64,000 nucleotides of DNA from Aporrectodea caliginosa. Taxonomy: Eukaryota; Annelida; Clitellata; Crassiclitellata; Lumbricidae. Of this stretch, positions 39,601 through 50,527 are shown one piece after another. The stretch is taken from the NCBI GenBank assembly GCA_020284085.1, contig JACEVL010000938.1, positions 1 to 64,000 of the forward strand, written 5' to 3'. Made by a program: the position numbers and the translations under genes. The notes under the pieces were generated by a model, which worked only from the letters and a program-made list of their open reading frames with translations, had not been told where the DNA came from and ran no database searches. Positions within the stretch are counted from its first letter, which is position 1. Every line of letters begins with the position of its first letter.

Positions 39601-42600
39601 GCAGAACAAGGAAAGTGAGACTGTTTAGCTCACTTCTGATTTTAAAAAGAAGACTTTTCCAGGTTACAGGTAAAAAAATCTGGAAATGCTTAGGGCCTAC
39701 AGTGTCTAAACAAGACTAGTGTTGCAAATGTTTCAGCTAAAACTGGAATCCTGAATCCTGGTCCACTGCATCTCTGGTTGGGATAGAACACCACTGTTCA
39801 TATCCCTCATTCAATTGCACGGTGGAATGATAAAAACATTTTTAAAATGCTAAGAAATTGTTTCTGGAAATGCTTACAGTGTCTTTGAAGCAAGTGTTGC
39901 AAATGTTTCAGCTAAGACTGGAATCCTGGTCCACTGTATCTCCGGTTGGGATAGAACGCCACTGTTCGTATCCCTCATTCGATTGTCACTATGGGCCGAA
40001 GGACTAATACACGAGTCGCTCAGTGCAGCGGAAATCCTGTATCTTACGATTGCCTACGACTGGTATCTGTTTGGGTGAGTTCGAGATATCTGATATGACT
40101 ATTCACTCATTGTTGGGGTTGTGAGCACGGCTTCGGAGTTTACTTGAATTTTTGGCTAATGAATATCTGTTTACATTGCTCTACATCACTAGTACCAGTG
40201 CTAACACTGTAGGAAATACTATGAGTAATAAGTGTGATGTTGATGTGTTGGTTATTGTGTTTGATGATGGCTTTTGGTTCTATTTTGGATTACTATGTTT
40301 TACAATGGCATTAATTGGATAACATTTATTAGCAAACAATGGATCTGTAAAAAGAGTGAGCTTCTTTAAGCGTCGTTTCCTGATGTTTCTAAAAGTTATT
40401 TTGTTGTGCGTGTTTTCTCTTGCTTCTTCTAAAATTCTGTTCTTTTTCTCATTTCAGGCACAATTTTACAGACAGATTCTGGAAGGGAGAAGAAGTAAGG
40501 GATAAAACATGAAACTTCTAAAAGTGTAAAATAAATTACATGAGGCTGTGTAGAGATAAAATTACTTTGTAATGTAGTTACAAAAATACATTATGTAGCA
40601 CCACTATAAAGCGTATAAAAGAGATGCAAAGACCTTGACAATTCAGTGACTTCCAACCATGACATCTTTGATGAACTAACGGATAGATCAAACAGTCAAA
40701 ATGAACACTAGCTGGATGTAAACAAGCCAGGTGCTGCCCCCTATCCTCCATTCATGTATTTATATGTGCATTATAAAAATGCAGAAGTAATATCAGGTAA
40801 CCGTGCAATATAAGTTTATAAGTAAATCTCTTCTATGGGTAAGATGGTGATGTTGTTACTTACTTGTGAGTGGATACATGCAGGGCACCAGTGTGTATGG
40901 TAATGCTATGTCAACAGTATTTGGAAGGTGATAAAGAGTAGGTAGAAGCTTTGCTGATTGTGCTATGTTACCTGTATTTACAAGTAAAGAATTTACAGAA
41001 AATTTAGAGATTTAAATTTGTTGAGTGTCCTGGAAGTGTCCATTATGGATATTACTTGCATCTTTTGTGTGCAGTGCGCTGTTTTTGCAGGTTAGCATTG
41101 AATTGTTTTGCTTATAAATATTTGTTAAAATTAATGTTTGTTGTCCATGTTTCCTTGTTTCAGATTTTCCACTTCTGCTTTGCATTTCTGAAGCACATAA
41201 CTGGAGATGAGTTCAATATTGGTCACAGGTCAGGGCAAATTAAATTTTTTAATTAAATTTTAATTTTAAAAATATATATTTTGTCCATTTTCCAATCTAC
41301 GAAATTGAAGAAGGAATTTTCTTTTCATTTCTGCCAGAAATAGAACCTGTTACTTTTGGAGAGAGAAGCTGCAGTCTTAACCAGTATGCCACCTGGTCTA
41401 CTAGTTGCATGATGTTATGTGGTTTAAGATGTAATGTTATGGAGAATACAGTGTAAGCTAGCTGAGCAGTTATGTTCTTTTTTTCAGCTGTTTGATGGCC
41501 ACGTGTTGAGCACTTCTTAGAGACTCTTAAGTGGCGCTTTATAAATGTTTTGTTACATTACATTACATGAAAGCAAGAGTGCTGTTTTCATAGGTGTAAA
41601 AGAGTAACACTGGACGTCCTTCTGATTTGTAAATATTAGCCCACGAACACCAGATTTTCATAAAAATGCAAAATACCATTTAATATGGAGTTGCTGGAAC
41701 TTTAACTACTTAAGGCCAACTACCAATAAGCAATGTTACCATAGGTGATTTGCTAATTAATTATGTTAATTATTGTGTTGTAGAAAAAACAGAACCAGAA
41801 CAGCCAGCTCACCAGAGTATATTACGGATGGTGCTCTTCTAGGTACCTTTGACTTAACATATTGATGCGTTTTACTCTAGCCTTAAAACCATCCTTTTCA
41901 GCCGGGGTTGAGTCGGATGCGCTCCTGAGTAGTAACCTTGAAGGGGCGCTATATAAATCTTTGAATGAATGAATGAATATGTAATACCTTATTTTCCGGA
42001 CTATAAGTCGCTCCTTTCTATAAGGCAACATGACACAAAAGTTTCAAATTTTTTTTAAAATCAATACATATGTTGCACTGGCAGATACAACGAATCCATA
42101 CACAGACGGTCAGACATGTATAAGCACGTGTGCTAACAATGGCCGTAAATATGTGGTCATTATTAGTACTTGCTAAGAAATACCTTTGCGTTTAAGGAAA
42201 ATTATGTGCACTTTTCAACATTTGGTGTTTGTTGTGATATTACGGTAGTTTTAGCAATTTTGAAATTAACAATTACAACCTTTGCTGTTATGATTTCACA
42301 ATGATAAGTGCTTAGTTCTATACCTGACATAGCTGAAGGGATCCTAGGATAATATATTGATTGATAGAGAGCCAGTTAGATGTTAAGTAGATTAATCAGT
42401 TCAGCACCTATGTTATAAGTTGCTACCCTCGACCCTCATGTAAAAAACCGTGACTTATAGTGCGGAAAATACGGTAAATAATCTAGTTTTGGTTTTATAT
42501 ATGAAACAGATAATCCATTATATGCCTGTGGCCTGCATCATCGTAGCGTGGATTTTCATATGATGCAATCAAGCTTTCGAAAATGACATTAGTTTACTGC

Positions 42601-45600
42601 AACATCATTCTTTGTAAGAACCATTATGGTTAGATTAGAATGTAGGAGCTATATTTAGTTTCTTTGCTCTTTGTTAGACATTCTGTGTGCTTTGTGTAAC
42701 CATAATTTTCAAGCTAGAACATTCTCTTGTAAAGAATCTAGATCTCTTGTGGGCTCAAACTTTAATTGAACCCCAAGAGGGTGATGTTCTAGTTCATATT
42801 CTTATGTTAGCAGTGAAGGGTTTCAAATGTGGCTACTAAATTTCTTGCCTGACTGCAAAATAATTGAAATATTGCATGGGACAAGATATGTATTCTCTGG
42901 TCAAACAGGGAGATAGCTGATTGTTTTTAATTTTTTTTCTCTTGTCTGCATCTTATATTGTAAGTGAATCAAACGGATTGTAAGAAGGACTCTAGTTTTC
43001 CATCCGACTGACGTTCAATATTTATGATAACAGTGCCATAGAAGATTAAATTAGCTTAGTTAGAGAGGAACTGTTAATTTAAAAGCTGCTATGAACTGAA
43101 CCATTTCATGATTTCTTTATGCTCTTTGGTATGAGCGAGTTATTCCTATGATTTAATTTGTTCTAGATTTCGATGGGTGTTCGACCTCTGCAGGTGGAGT
43201 CGGAGGGTTGGGCCAAAGAGCAAGCAACACGAGCCTAAACAGCATCGGTAGCACACGAAGTAACAACGACAATCCACCGTTCTCCTTTAACGTCGGCAGC
43301 TACGAAGAGGATAACTTCATCAACAGGTTGCACTCTTTCTCAATAGCAAAACTCTTTTTTGTTTTTAAACCCGAGATAAGTGTAATCCCTCTGGAACAAG
43401 AAATTGCCATGGAAGCTCTTTATAGGCGTCTGGGAAATCACGCCCCTTCTTCCTCAACATACCTTGGAAAAATTATTGTTCACCCACCTTAGGTTAACAG
43501 GTGATCATGTAATTGCAGCTGTTCGTAAACAATGTTGATGCTATTACTGTTAAAGTACTGCTATATTGTAGTAGCATTCTTAATAATTTTTATTCAAAGC
43601 TTTTATTGAATTATTAGTACTATTGCTGATTATTACTAATATTTTGTTCAAAGTTATTATTAAATTGTTATTACTACTACTGATTCTTTATCAAAGATAT
43701 TATTAATGACTCATTATTGTTATTATTGCTGTATGAGACAGTTACCAATTGGTCAGAGTTCTAGCTTTGTAATGCGAAGAGCATGAGTTCGAACCTCCTT
43801 TGAGACAATAACCATCTCAGTGGAGGTTCAAACCTGTGGTGTCTGCATTACATTGCTAGCAAGGACCTTGAGCAAGTCCTTCACTCACAATTGCTCATCA
43901 CAATTGACTGGTGATTGGTCATTAGATAGTGGCATTCATTATAAATGCATAATACCTCGTTCGCACAATCATACCATTCCGCAATCTGACCCCTTTACTA
44001 GGAATGGATTTATCACCAATATGCTATACCATTATTAAATATCTTTCACTAGTATTTAGCTTTTTACACATTATTGTTATTAATATTATTACTTCAACGT
44101 TTTATCATTATCATTGCATAACTGTTGTCCCATTGTGCATTTGCAAATGGCGTATTAAAGACCATACTTACTTACTTACTTAATAATAATAATTATTGAT
44201 TAATGCTATTAGCAGACGTCTTTAGCTTTCATTACGGTCGTTTATTTTCTTTTGTTGGACATTTAACTGCAGTGTACAGAACAATACACAACACACTCCC
44301 TCCTCCAAAGGTTCGTCGTCTTGTGGCAAGTTGCCCGTGCTGGCCGACGTTGCCGACGCTCGCCGTACAACCAGCCCTATGGCTGTCCCCAAACCGGTTC
44401 AACATCTCTCGGCCGATGCAAGGTCAAGCTTTAACAGCTACGGCAGGTTAGTACATCCACTGGACTGGCTCTCATGGTGATATTATTTTGCCAAAGATTT
44501 ACTTGGTTCCTTGTAAAATCAGTTTTCCTACTTAATGTAGTTTTTGTGTGAAGTAATAGATATTTGTGTAGTGCTAGGTCTCATTTTCTGATTGTAATGT
44601 GACAGTGTTTATGTGTTATCATGCAACACGAACCCACGTCTTTTGGTGCTGGTCTTAATGGTTGCTTTGGTTTAGGATGCCACTGTCTACATGGGTTTAG
44701 GTTTCAAACTGAACTGTTTTTAATAAATTTATGAAGCCTGCGTATCAGATTCCAAGTCAGATTTTTATTATTTTAGCATTTCTGTATTTATAAAGTGCCA
44801 CTATCTAATGACTAAGCATCAGGCGATAGATGCTGAGCAGTTGTGAGTGAATATTGACTCGTTTGTAGTATTAAAGTTATTCGAAGCTGTGTAATTTTTC
44901 AGTCACACTGTTAATGTGCTTCTTGGTCTGTCTTTTTTAGTTGGCAATTCATTCCAGAATTAGAAAGCCTTCGGACCGGTTACACTCCATCTCCTGGTAA
45001 TCCGGCGTCTACAAACGCTCGCCTCGGATCGTAAGTCTGGAGGATTGCAACTCTTTTTATTTTGTACTGTTTTAGTTATTGATACTGTTATTATGACCAT
45101 TCATAATTTTGCACTTTTGCTTCTTTGTTGTTATACAAATGTTACCATTTACCGGGGAATAGTTAATGGTAACCTCTTGCTTGAAGAACGAATAGATCTT
45201 GATAGATGCAGTTTGATACCCATAAGTCGACTCGACTTTCCCTTTATGTTGCAGCCTGTAAAATGAGTGGGCAGGTGTAACAGGCTGCCAAGACGTGTGT
45301 TCAATAAGATCATGAAATTTGTACCGTGATGTTTCAGTGTTATTTACTGCGGTTTGTCAGTGAGCTTGTCGGTAAACACGAATATTATTTTATTATTATT
45401 TATTAATTACAATTACAGTGCTGTGGATATTATTGCTACTGGTGTTCATTAAGGTGAACAGATTTGTTTCAAGCTTGTTCATAGGCAACATGATTTTTTC
45501 ACAATTTTCTGGCAGTGCTTGGATTTAAACTTGGCAGTTAAGTTAAAGTAATTGCTGCATGCATTTTTGACTACAGGTCACACTGTAGTCATCATTGTGT

Positions 45601-46107
45601 CACAGTATTAAGCACAACGCCAACCTGTTCTAGATTGAAATTTCCTTACTGAGGATTCACCGACTGCAGTTTATGGCAGATTAATTCACCTCTATCTGTA
45701 GATGCGATCAGGATCCTGGTGTCCTGTGAAAGACAATTAAATTTTATCACAAAGCCCTGCAAACAATGAGAAAATAATTGTATTGAGGCTGTGATATTTT
45801 TGCTTCAGTCAAATGGTACTTCAATTCCAGAATCATGCTAGTGGGCTGTTGCTGTAGTAAATGAGCTGCTTACAACTGTGTTGTATTTAACAGGTTGTCT
45901 GAGATAGCAGATCGCTCGAGCACAGAGCCGACGACAAGAAAACGAAATCTGGATGACGTTCAATGCCTCTTTCAGAACCTTTTTTCCTCAATCATGAGTG
46001 AATCGTCGAATTCCTGGTTGACGAGCAGTGGTGGAGGAATTTCTGGCTTCATTGGCAATTTTGTGGAAAAGGTTGGCTTCCGTTCTGCGAGAAGTACTTT
46101 TGTCTAA
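27620..46107 (+). CDS. MTMR14: Myotubularin-related protein 14 (Jumpy) phosphoinositide phosphatase, complete, 17 exons
   Basis: Cytosolic lipid phosphatase that in vertebrates removes the 3-phosphate of PI3P and PI(3,5)P2 and restrains autophagy. Exons: 27620-27718, 28237-28293, 29001-29098, 30604-30712, 32506-32636, 35608-35724, 37266-37410, 38092-38166, 39080-39143, 39912-40074, 40458-40494, 41164-41228, 41784-41842, 43167-43326, 44273-44446, 44941-45030, 45894-46107. All are GT-AG with matching phases; the sum is 1857 bp, 618 aa (human about 650). Family blocks seen in order: NGELCGHYPTR, ARCRGRFVAPVIL, HICRSATLSGG, EKKKVKFG, SSEKVDKENRYCDF, SIPYPGCEFF, NYLLLLL, then the active site VHCISGWDRT (catalytic C307, R313), LYLTIAYDWYLFG, KGEE, FLKHIT. 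A Ser-rich tail ends in a GGISGFIGNFVEKVGFRS C-terminus typical of this family. Introns hold many mobile elements. A candidate polyA signal AATAAA is at 46642. Confidence 0.96.
27740..28055. repeat. Tandem dimer of ~160 bp in MTMR14 intron 1
   Basis: Unit A (about 27740-27885) and unit B (about 27905-28055) share ATGTAAGTTCAC, a GCAGCA..CATGTT stretch, AAGTCA, GGCTTTGTGGAAAAT/GGTTTTGTGGAAAAT and CAGAATGTTTT.AATGCA in the same order. The dimer starts about 20 bp after the exon 1 donor and contains extra GTAAGT-like sequences. Confidence 0.65.
28618..28745 (+). mobile_element. SINE 3' tail with GATT repeats, MTMR14 intron 2
   Basis: GGAGTGCCTCTGAGTGGGAT and CTTGAAGAGGTGCTATATAA then (GATT)n, a variant of the common SINE tail with a different tetranucleotide. 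Confidence 0.78.
30970..31150. mobile_element. SINE tail (+) and tRNA-like head (-), MTMR14 intron 4
   Basis: Plus strand 30970-31015: GAGCACCTCTGAGTAG, CTTGAAGGGGTGCTATATAA. Minus strand 31150-31078: GTGGCTGATCGGTTGAGTGC and GTGGGTTTGAACCTCC, an A-box/B-box pair like a tRNA head. They are two separate fragments. Confidence 0.6.
31438..32337. mobile_element. hAT-like MITE in MTMR14 intron 4, interrupted by a second MITE
   Basis: The left end starts CAGAGATGGGCACGATTAG at 31438; the right end finishes in GGTTACCCTTCTCTG at 32337. Flanking 8-mers are GAAGGAAG (31430-31437) and GATGGAAG (32338-32345), 7/8 identical, the target duplication size of hAT elements. The interior is made of CTAATTGATTAG/AATTAGAATTAGC motifs. 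It is split by the element at 31888-32317; without that insert it is about 464 bp including one extra copy of the duplicated hexamer. No coding capacity. A relative lies at 35760-36068. Confidence 0.78.
31888..32317. mobile_element. Nested MITE with 6-bp target duplication
   Basis: Terminal inverted repeats: TGACGCCAGGGCTCAAAACC at 31888 and, read on the minus strand from 32317, TGACGCCAGGGGTCAAAACC. The first 23 bp differ at two sites. It is flanked by identical CATTTG at 31882-31887 and 32318-32323. It lies inside the hAT-like MITE at 31438-32337. It is 430 bp, AT-rich, and carries no transposase. A 6-bp duplication does not fit hAT, Mariner, piggyBac or Harbinger elements; superfamily unknown. 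Confidence 0.8.
32765..32830 (+). mobile_element. Partial relative of the 4890-5075 hAT MITE
   Basis: CAGTAGGGCAGGGGCAGCCG followed by CGGGCGCAG-like and GGGGGCGCAAAATT sequence matches the left end of the 4890 element in order (GGGGCAGCCGC, GGCGCAG, GGGGCGCAAAATT). The right end cannot be found, so it is truncated or badly diverged. Lies in MTMR14 intron 5. Confidence 0.5.
33658..33730 (+). mobile_element. SINE tRNA-like head fragment in MTMR14 intron 5
   Basis: GGGGCGCGGTGGTGTAGGGG (polymerase III A-box-like part) and TTGCAGCCGGAGGTTGCGGG match the heads of the SINEs at 4072 and 9362. The B-box part is damaged and the body does not continue as in full copies. Confidence 0.65.
34016..34887. 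mobile_element. hAT-like element with GTCTCG-rich ends in MTMR14 intron 5
   Basis: The left end is CAGAGTTGTATTGTCTCGAG at 34016; the right end, read on the minus strand, begins CAGACTTGTATACGAGAC at 34887. Each end carries a block of GTCTCG hexamers (34018-34200 and 34765-34870). Flanks CTTGGTTG and CTTGGTGT agree at 6 of 8 positions, a weak target duplication. The middle ~550 bp is ordinary AT-rich DNA with no transposase reading frame. Confidence 0.62.
35760..36068. mobile_element. hAT-like MITE in MTMR14 intron 6, relative of 31438-32337
   Basis: The left end is CAGAGATAGGTAACTAATTG at 35760; the right end finishes in CATGCCCATCTCTG at 36068. Flanks TTTTCAAC and ATTTCAAC are 7/8 identical. 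The minus strand begins CAGAGATGGGCATGATTAG, nearly the same as the left end at 31438, so the two copies are in opposite orientation. The interior repeats CTAATTCTAATTCTAAT and ATCGATTAG. Confidence 0.78.
36740..37020 (+). repeat. G-rich minisatellite with GGTAAG units, MTMR14 intron 6
   Basis: Imperfect ~30-40-bp units built from GGTAAG, GTTAAGAAA, GTGGGGCATGGTAGGTAAG. At least six GGTAAG copies resemble 5' splice sites in the transcribed strand, alternating with GGGG runs. No conserved ORF. Confidence 0.7.
37505..37724 (-). mobile_element. L2/CR1-type LINE 3' end fragment in MTMR14 intron 7
   Basis: The minus strand encodes RAFSVAGPATWHGLP, then LRQ and LKTVLFD, the usual C-terminal end of L2/CR1-clade reverse transcriptases. 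It is followed by a GAGCGCTCTTGAGTAGGCAA-like stretch, TATAAAATTGC and an ATT-repeat tail. The same tail type ends the SINEs here. Truncated at its 5' end. Confidence 0.75.
39737..39817 (+). pseudogene. Decayed tandem copy of the MTMR14 catalytic exon
   Basis: The sequence from about 39675 to 39817 repeats the intron end, acceptor (GCAAATGTTTCAG) and first ~75 bp of exon 10 found at 39856-39987. Exonic differences are mostly silent, but a 7-bp duplication (TGAATCC) shifts the frame and leads to TAG before the catalytic cysteine codon can be read. No good donor follows. As it stands it cannot replace exon 10. Confidence 0.82.
41340..41402 (-). mobile_element. tRNA-like SINE fragment, MTMR14 intron 12
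   Basis: On the minus strand, GTGGCATACTGGTTAAGACT (A-box-like) and GGTTCTATTTC (B-box-like) lie at tRNA spacing. It is too diverged to be a functional tRNA. Confidence 0.45.
41900..41980 (+). mobile_element. SINE 3' tail with GAAT repeats, MTMR14 intron 13
   Basis: GCGCTCCTGAGTAG, then CTTGAAGGGGCGCTATATAA, then (GAAT)n matches the 3' ends of the SINEs at 4072-4362 and 9132-9362. The head is missing. Confidence 0.75.
41985..42476. mobile_element. MITE with TATTTTCCGGACTATAAG termini, MTMR14 intron 13
   Basis: The left end is TACCTTATTTTCCGGACTAT at 41985; the right end on the minus strand is TACCGTATTTTCCGCACTAT from 42476. About 25 bp of inverted repeat with few mismatches. It abuts the SINE tail on its left. 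The target duplication is unclear (a TA or TAA is possible). 492 bp, no ORF. Confidence 0.72.
43735..43960 (+). mobile_element. tRNA-derived SINE, variant family, MTMR14 intron 14
   Basis: TTGGTCAGAGTTCTAGC and GAGTTCGAACCTCC form A- and B-box-like parts. The body TTGAGCAAGTCCTTCACTCA and CAATTGCTCATC matches the bodies of the 4072 and 9362 copies, but the head is from a different tRNA-like sequence and the 3' end is not the GCGCTATATAAAT tail. Confidence 0.62.
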
Positions 46108-48860
46108 GCATGTGCAGCTGATTCAAGGGCATCTGGTGAAAGTGATCAAAGCATTTATTGTTTTACATACATACGCGCACGACATTAGGTTGGCAGGTGG
46201 ATTATCGTAATTTTGGGAAAACCGTAATTGTTACCGAAAGCTAATTCTTAAATGTTGAAAACAAGCAATTGAATGGTTTGCCAGGTTTGTAGCCAGTGTG
46301 CCATTGGATGAGTAGTAATTACTCTGAAATGGTTTGTTTTAGTTTGGTGCCATTTGAATTGAATTGTCTGGATAAAGAGCAACAAGAGTTTCCAGTTTGT
46401 ACTCCTGGCCTGAAGGATTCTAGATGTAGTTATGGAATTTAGACGTCATTGTCCGTTGTCTTTAGAGTGGGTTTGGAATTAGCTGCTTTGTTCTGGCTGT
46501 ACATATCCAGGGAAGGATAAACTAAACTTATTCTTCACTATTTGAACTGCATTTGAAAACTTTTTGAGACACAAATCCTGATGTAAACAGTTACTTTCTC
46601 ACATGCAGCTGTGTTATTCAAGCAAATTTAAGTATTGTATGAATAAAGGCCATGCAATTAGTGAATATGTCATGCAACACCGTGAACTTGATCAAGGCAA
46701 AGTTTATGTAATTTAAGAAAGATAAATTATTTCCTCTTTAACAAAGCATGAATTTGAAAGTAGTTTTGCTAGAACAGTATGTCCCATGTCATTCATTCAT
46801 TCATTCTGAAAATTTACATAGTGCCTCTTCAAGATACCAACTCAGAGGCGCTCCCAGCCCAGCCATAGCTAAAAAAGTGATTTTATGGACTTTTGGTCTG
46901 CCTAGATAGTCATTGTTATCAGAGTAAAAGCAAAATGGTTTTGCATCACATTTTGCATGAGCCTGTTCAATGCCAGTTATTGAAGTTGCTGTACTATATT
47001 ATGTTACTTGTGCTAATTCAAATGTTTCAGAAATGTGAATCACTATGGAAAGGAGTCTGTGCAAAACCAGTCTAGAAAAAACTAAGACAAGGACAAATTT
47101 AGTTGTACATTGTGAAACCTTGTGCTCGAAACGATGAGCAGCTGAGCCAATAACCATGGTTCAAAACTTGTTTTAACAAATATATCAAAAATAAGTTGAC
47201 AGAATCTTGGATTTTTAAGCAGAGTAATTGTTGTTCTACAGCTTATCATTAGATATTAAGTTGGCCAGTCTAGATAGTCATTATCACCAGTTGCCAGTAA
47301 TTTTTGTTTTAGTTCATGGACCAGAATGGTTGGTTTTGATGGCTTGTAAAAAGTCTGTAAATAGTGTTTCTGTATAATTTATGATTCTGAGAGATTATTT
47401 TCTTATTTCTGTAACCTTATGGATTTCTTTGAAACCACAAATATGCCTGCAGTTTTCAGTATTGAGCTGGTTGTAGTGATGAGCGTTGCATTTAAGACAT
47501 TGAGCAACATCTGGCATCAGAGAGTTGTTTTCTTTGGTGTCTGAAATGGAGAATTTTGTTCTCTGCAAAAATTCTGATTTGATGGTATTCTTCTTAAGAA
47601 ACCATACACTTCTTATTCGGATTTTAAAAAAATCGGATTATGATATCATTCTTTTTTTAAATTTTCTGCTGAATTATATTCTACCATTTCTTTGAGCCTG
47701 ACTCTTAGCAGTGCATTTTGACTGCATTGAATGTCTGACTCATTGAATTGTCAACCCTGAAATTATCCTCGAAAGCTTTTTGACATTTCATTTATGTGTG
47801 ATTAACATAAACACATCTGACCATTCTTTTATTTGTTTTGAAACTTGCATGGTGCTGGTATAGAACTTGCTAACACTCTGGGTATGTTCTACCTAGTTCA
47901 GGTTGAGAATTGTACTTGCAAGGTCTTCTGCACTACAGTATCATTGACATAACAGCTTGCAAATTATTGCAGTTAAATCTTTAAATGTGATGGTTCCGGT
48001 TTACTATAAATAAAACTGTAATGCGTGTTCTTTCATGCTCACCAATTATTCTTCTGGGGCAACTACAAACATTACAAGACTCGAGAATTGGCCATTAAAC
48101 TGATTGTATGTGCTGTTTGACGGTAATAAAAAATTTAATGTACATCAGTTTTAGTTAACACACAGAGAATGACAGTTTCTTGTCGGGTGTGGCATAATCA
48201 GAAACTGGAAGATTTCTGTTATATATGAAGACCTGTATGGATTTATTAAATGGCTCTTGTGTTGCAAATTTTTAATACACCATTAAACTTGAGTTGTGAT
48301 GTGGATATTAACTTTTATTTTGTGGCTATGATGATGGAAGCTGATTTGAGAATTTCACTTCATTTCAATTACGTTTCTTGTATTGACAACCTAGCCATTG
48401 TTGGGCAAGTAGTCGAGGAGTCTTTTGTTTTCTAAATGAAACTTTTAGCAATTTAAACTCTCATTATTATTAATAATTGATTTTGGGATTCTCTTAGAAA
48501 ACTACAGAGTTTTTTGGAAAACATTTGAAGAAATTCATAGCATGTGTTCGTATTACACTTTAATAATGAGAGTTTACTAAAAACAACTGATAAATCAATG
48601 AAGTTCGTCGTTAAAGTTTGTAAAGTAAAATTTTGTGGCAATTTTTCTCATAAGCAAAGGGTACTGTAAACATGCATGGCTTACACTATACATTATTGCT
48701 ATTCTTTTGTGTTCCTTCGCCCTACATAATCTGCAGCTTTTATGCATGTAGTAATTAAAAGATTGCAACTGTGAACATCTTAACGTGACATTTCCAGTTC
48801 TGAAAATTTTTAGTATAACTTTGGTTGGTTTAATAATCAGTTCTGCATTTTGTCGCGTGA
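46108..48860 (+). other. MTMR14 3' flank, no further gene seen
   Basis: AT-rich sequence after the MTMR14 stop. AATAAA at 46642-46647 could end a ~550-bp 3' UTR; further AATAAA sites (for example near 48010) allow longer ones. Except for a minus-strand SINE tail at 46796-46860 I see no repeats and no convincing coding exons. Confidence 0.5.
46796..46860 (-). mobile_element. SINE 3' tail, minus strand
   Basis: ATTCATTCATTC, ATTTACATAGTGCCTCTTCA, ACTCAGAGGCGCTCCCAG is the reverse complement of the common SINE tail with its (GAAT)n end. Confidence 0.72.
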
Positions 48861-49308
48861 GGGTCATCCATTAATTATGTCAACAAATTTTAGGCAGTTT
48901 TGACCCCTGCCCTTGTTAACAACTGTCAAACATTCAAGGATCCCCTAATAAAAGTATGTCCAAAGTATTTCCTCCACCCCATGGAGCATTGCACCATGAA
49001 ATCAGTTATTTATATGGGATTCTGATGTGAACTCGAATCATTGAATGCTTTTAGCCGTATTATTTTTTAAAAACTTTAAGCTACCATTCTGAAGGGTATG
49101 TGTGGGTTGGGTGTTGATGTCAATTTGTATTGAACACCCTCTGGTCAAGGATTAATTAATTTTCTATGAATGATTTGGATTTTTGATTCATTGCAAAAAA
49201 AAATAAACATTTTATTGGTTGCATTGTTGACGTTGATTTGTATTGAACACCCTCTTGTCAAACTTTCCAAACCCTTCCCCAATTTTTTGACACTTAATGG
49301 ATGACCCC
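48861..49308. mobile_element. MITE with GGGTCATCCATTAA termini
   Basis: The left end is GGGTCATCCATTAATTATGT at 48861; the right end on the minus strand is GGGGTCATCCATTAAGTGTC from 49308, continuing as TCAAAAAATT against TCAACAAATT. An internal direct repeat TTGTATTGAACACCCTCT.GTCAA occurs near 49107 and 49228. No clear target duplication, no ORF. It lies downstream of MTMR14. Confidence 0.72.
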
Positions 49309-50527
49309 TAAGAGAAATTTCTGCACTCTTGTCTAAAATTAAGACTCGGTGCCATGTTTTATAATGTGCATTAGAGGTATATTGTGTGGGGTGGAACTTG
49401 AAATTTGCTGTGGCATCAGAACTTTGTTACAATACCACATTAAGACATGTATGTGGCTTTTAGTACTTAAGTCAAGATAGACTTCTGTCAGGAAGCCAGT
49501 AACTGCAGTGCAGTTTCAGCAGTCTCTTTTGGTAAGCTTTGATGCCGCTGCCTGTGACCGGCTGCTTAGCAAGAGCAGTGAGGATAGACTTCTTTCAAAA
49601 ACCTGTAACTGCAGTGCAGTTGCAGTAAATACAAGCCTGTTTTGTCAAGCTCACTGCTAGTGATGCGAGAGTGATCAAGAGTGTTGTGTACCTTTCGCTT
49701 TGCATCCCACAAAAATTATATCAATGTTCTTTGAAGTGTTACCTAAATATGTGTTACATGGTACATGAACCACTGCCGCTAGTTTGTTGACAATAAGCAA
49801 ATAGCTGATTGAACAAACGATCACATCTAACAAACTAAACTTAAAGTTTCTATAAATTGTGTGTATATATAATATACACATTGCACAATATTTATACTTT
49901 GTACACTGTACTTGGTTAATGAGTAAATAGTGTATATGTGTACATGTTTATGGATCTAACCAGATCACTGTAGATCTATATGATTAACGGAGGTTCTTGC
50001 AATTTACATATAAAACTATATATATATATATGTTTATATATAATAGTTCTTCTCTGTAAACTGTGTATACATGGTTGCATTATAGTTCTTTCCATATTTA
50101 TTGTACTATTCATATATGCATATGAGTATAAGTAAATTCTCATGTATCTGAGAATTTTTTAATGGGCTCTGGGACTTGTCTGCAGACTTTGTTACCATTA
50201 AATCAGTATTCATACTGTAAACATCGCTTGTCAATAAATTTGTAAATATATGCAAAAACTTTAGTGAGAAAAAGTTTTGACTTATTTCTTGATATTTCTT
50301 TAGCTTGGTGTCATGATGGTTTGAAATTTGAACCAATTATTTTGTTGTAGGATTTTTCTTGACACTGACAGTGTTTTAGTAGCCTGTGTTGTGTTTAAGA
50401 TATTTAGTTAGTATAGATGTACTGAATACGTGGTGCCATTCGCAGAGGGAAGAGTAACTTCAACACCCCAGGGGAAATTCTCCCTCCGGAACAGTTCACA
50501 TCCTTCCCATTGCAGTAACATCTGCCT
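49309..50527. other. AT-rich intergenic DNA
   Basis: No exon or repeat family recognised. A near-palindromic GTGTATATATAATATACAC lies at 49860-49880 and a short TA tract near 50020. Confidence 0.5.
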
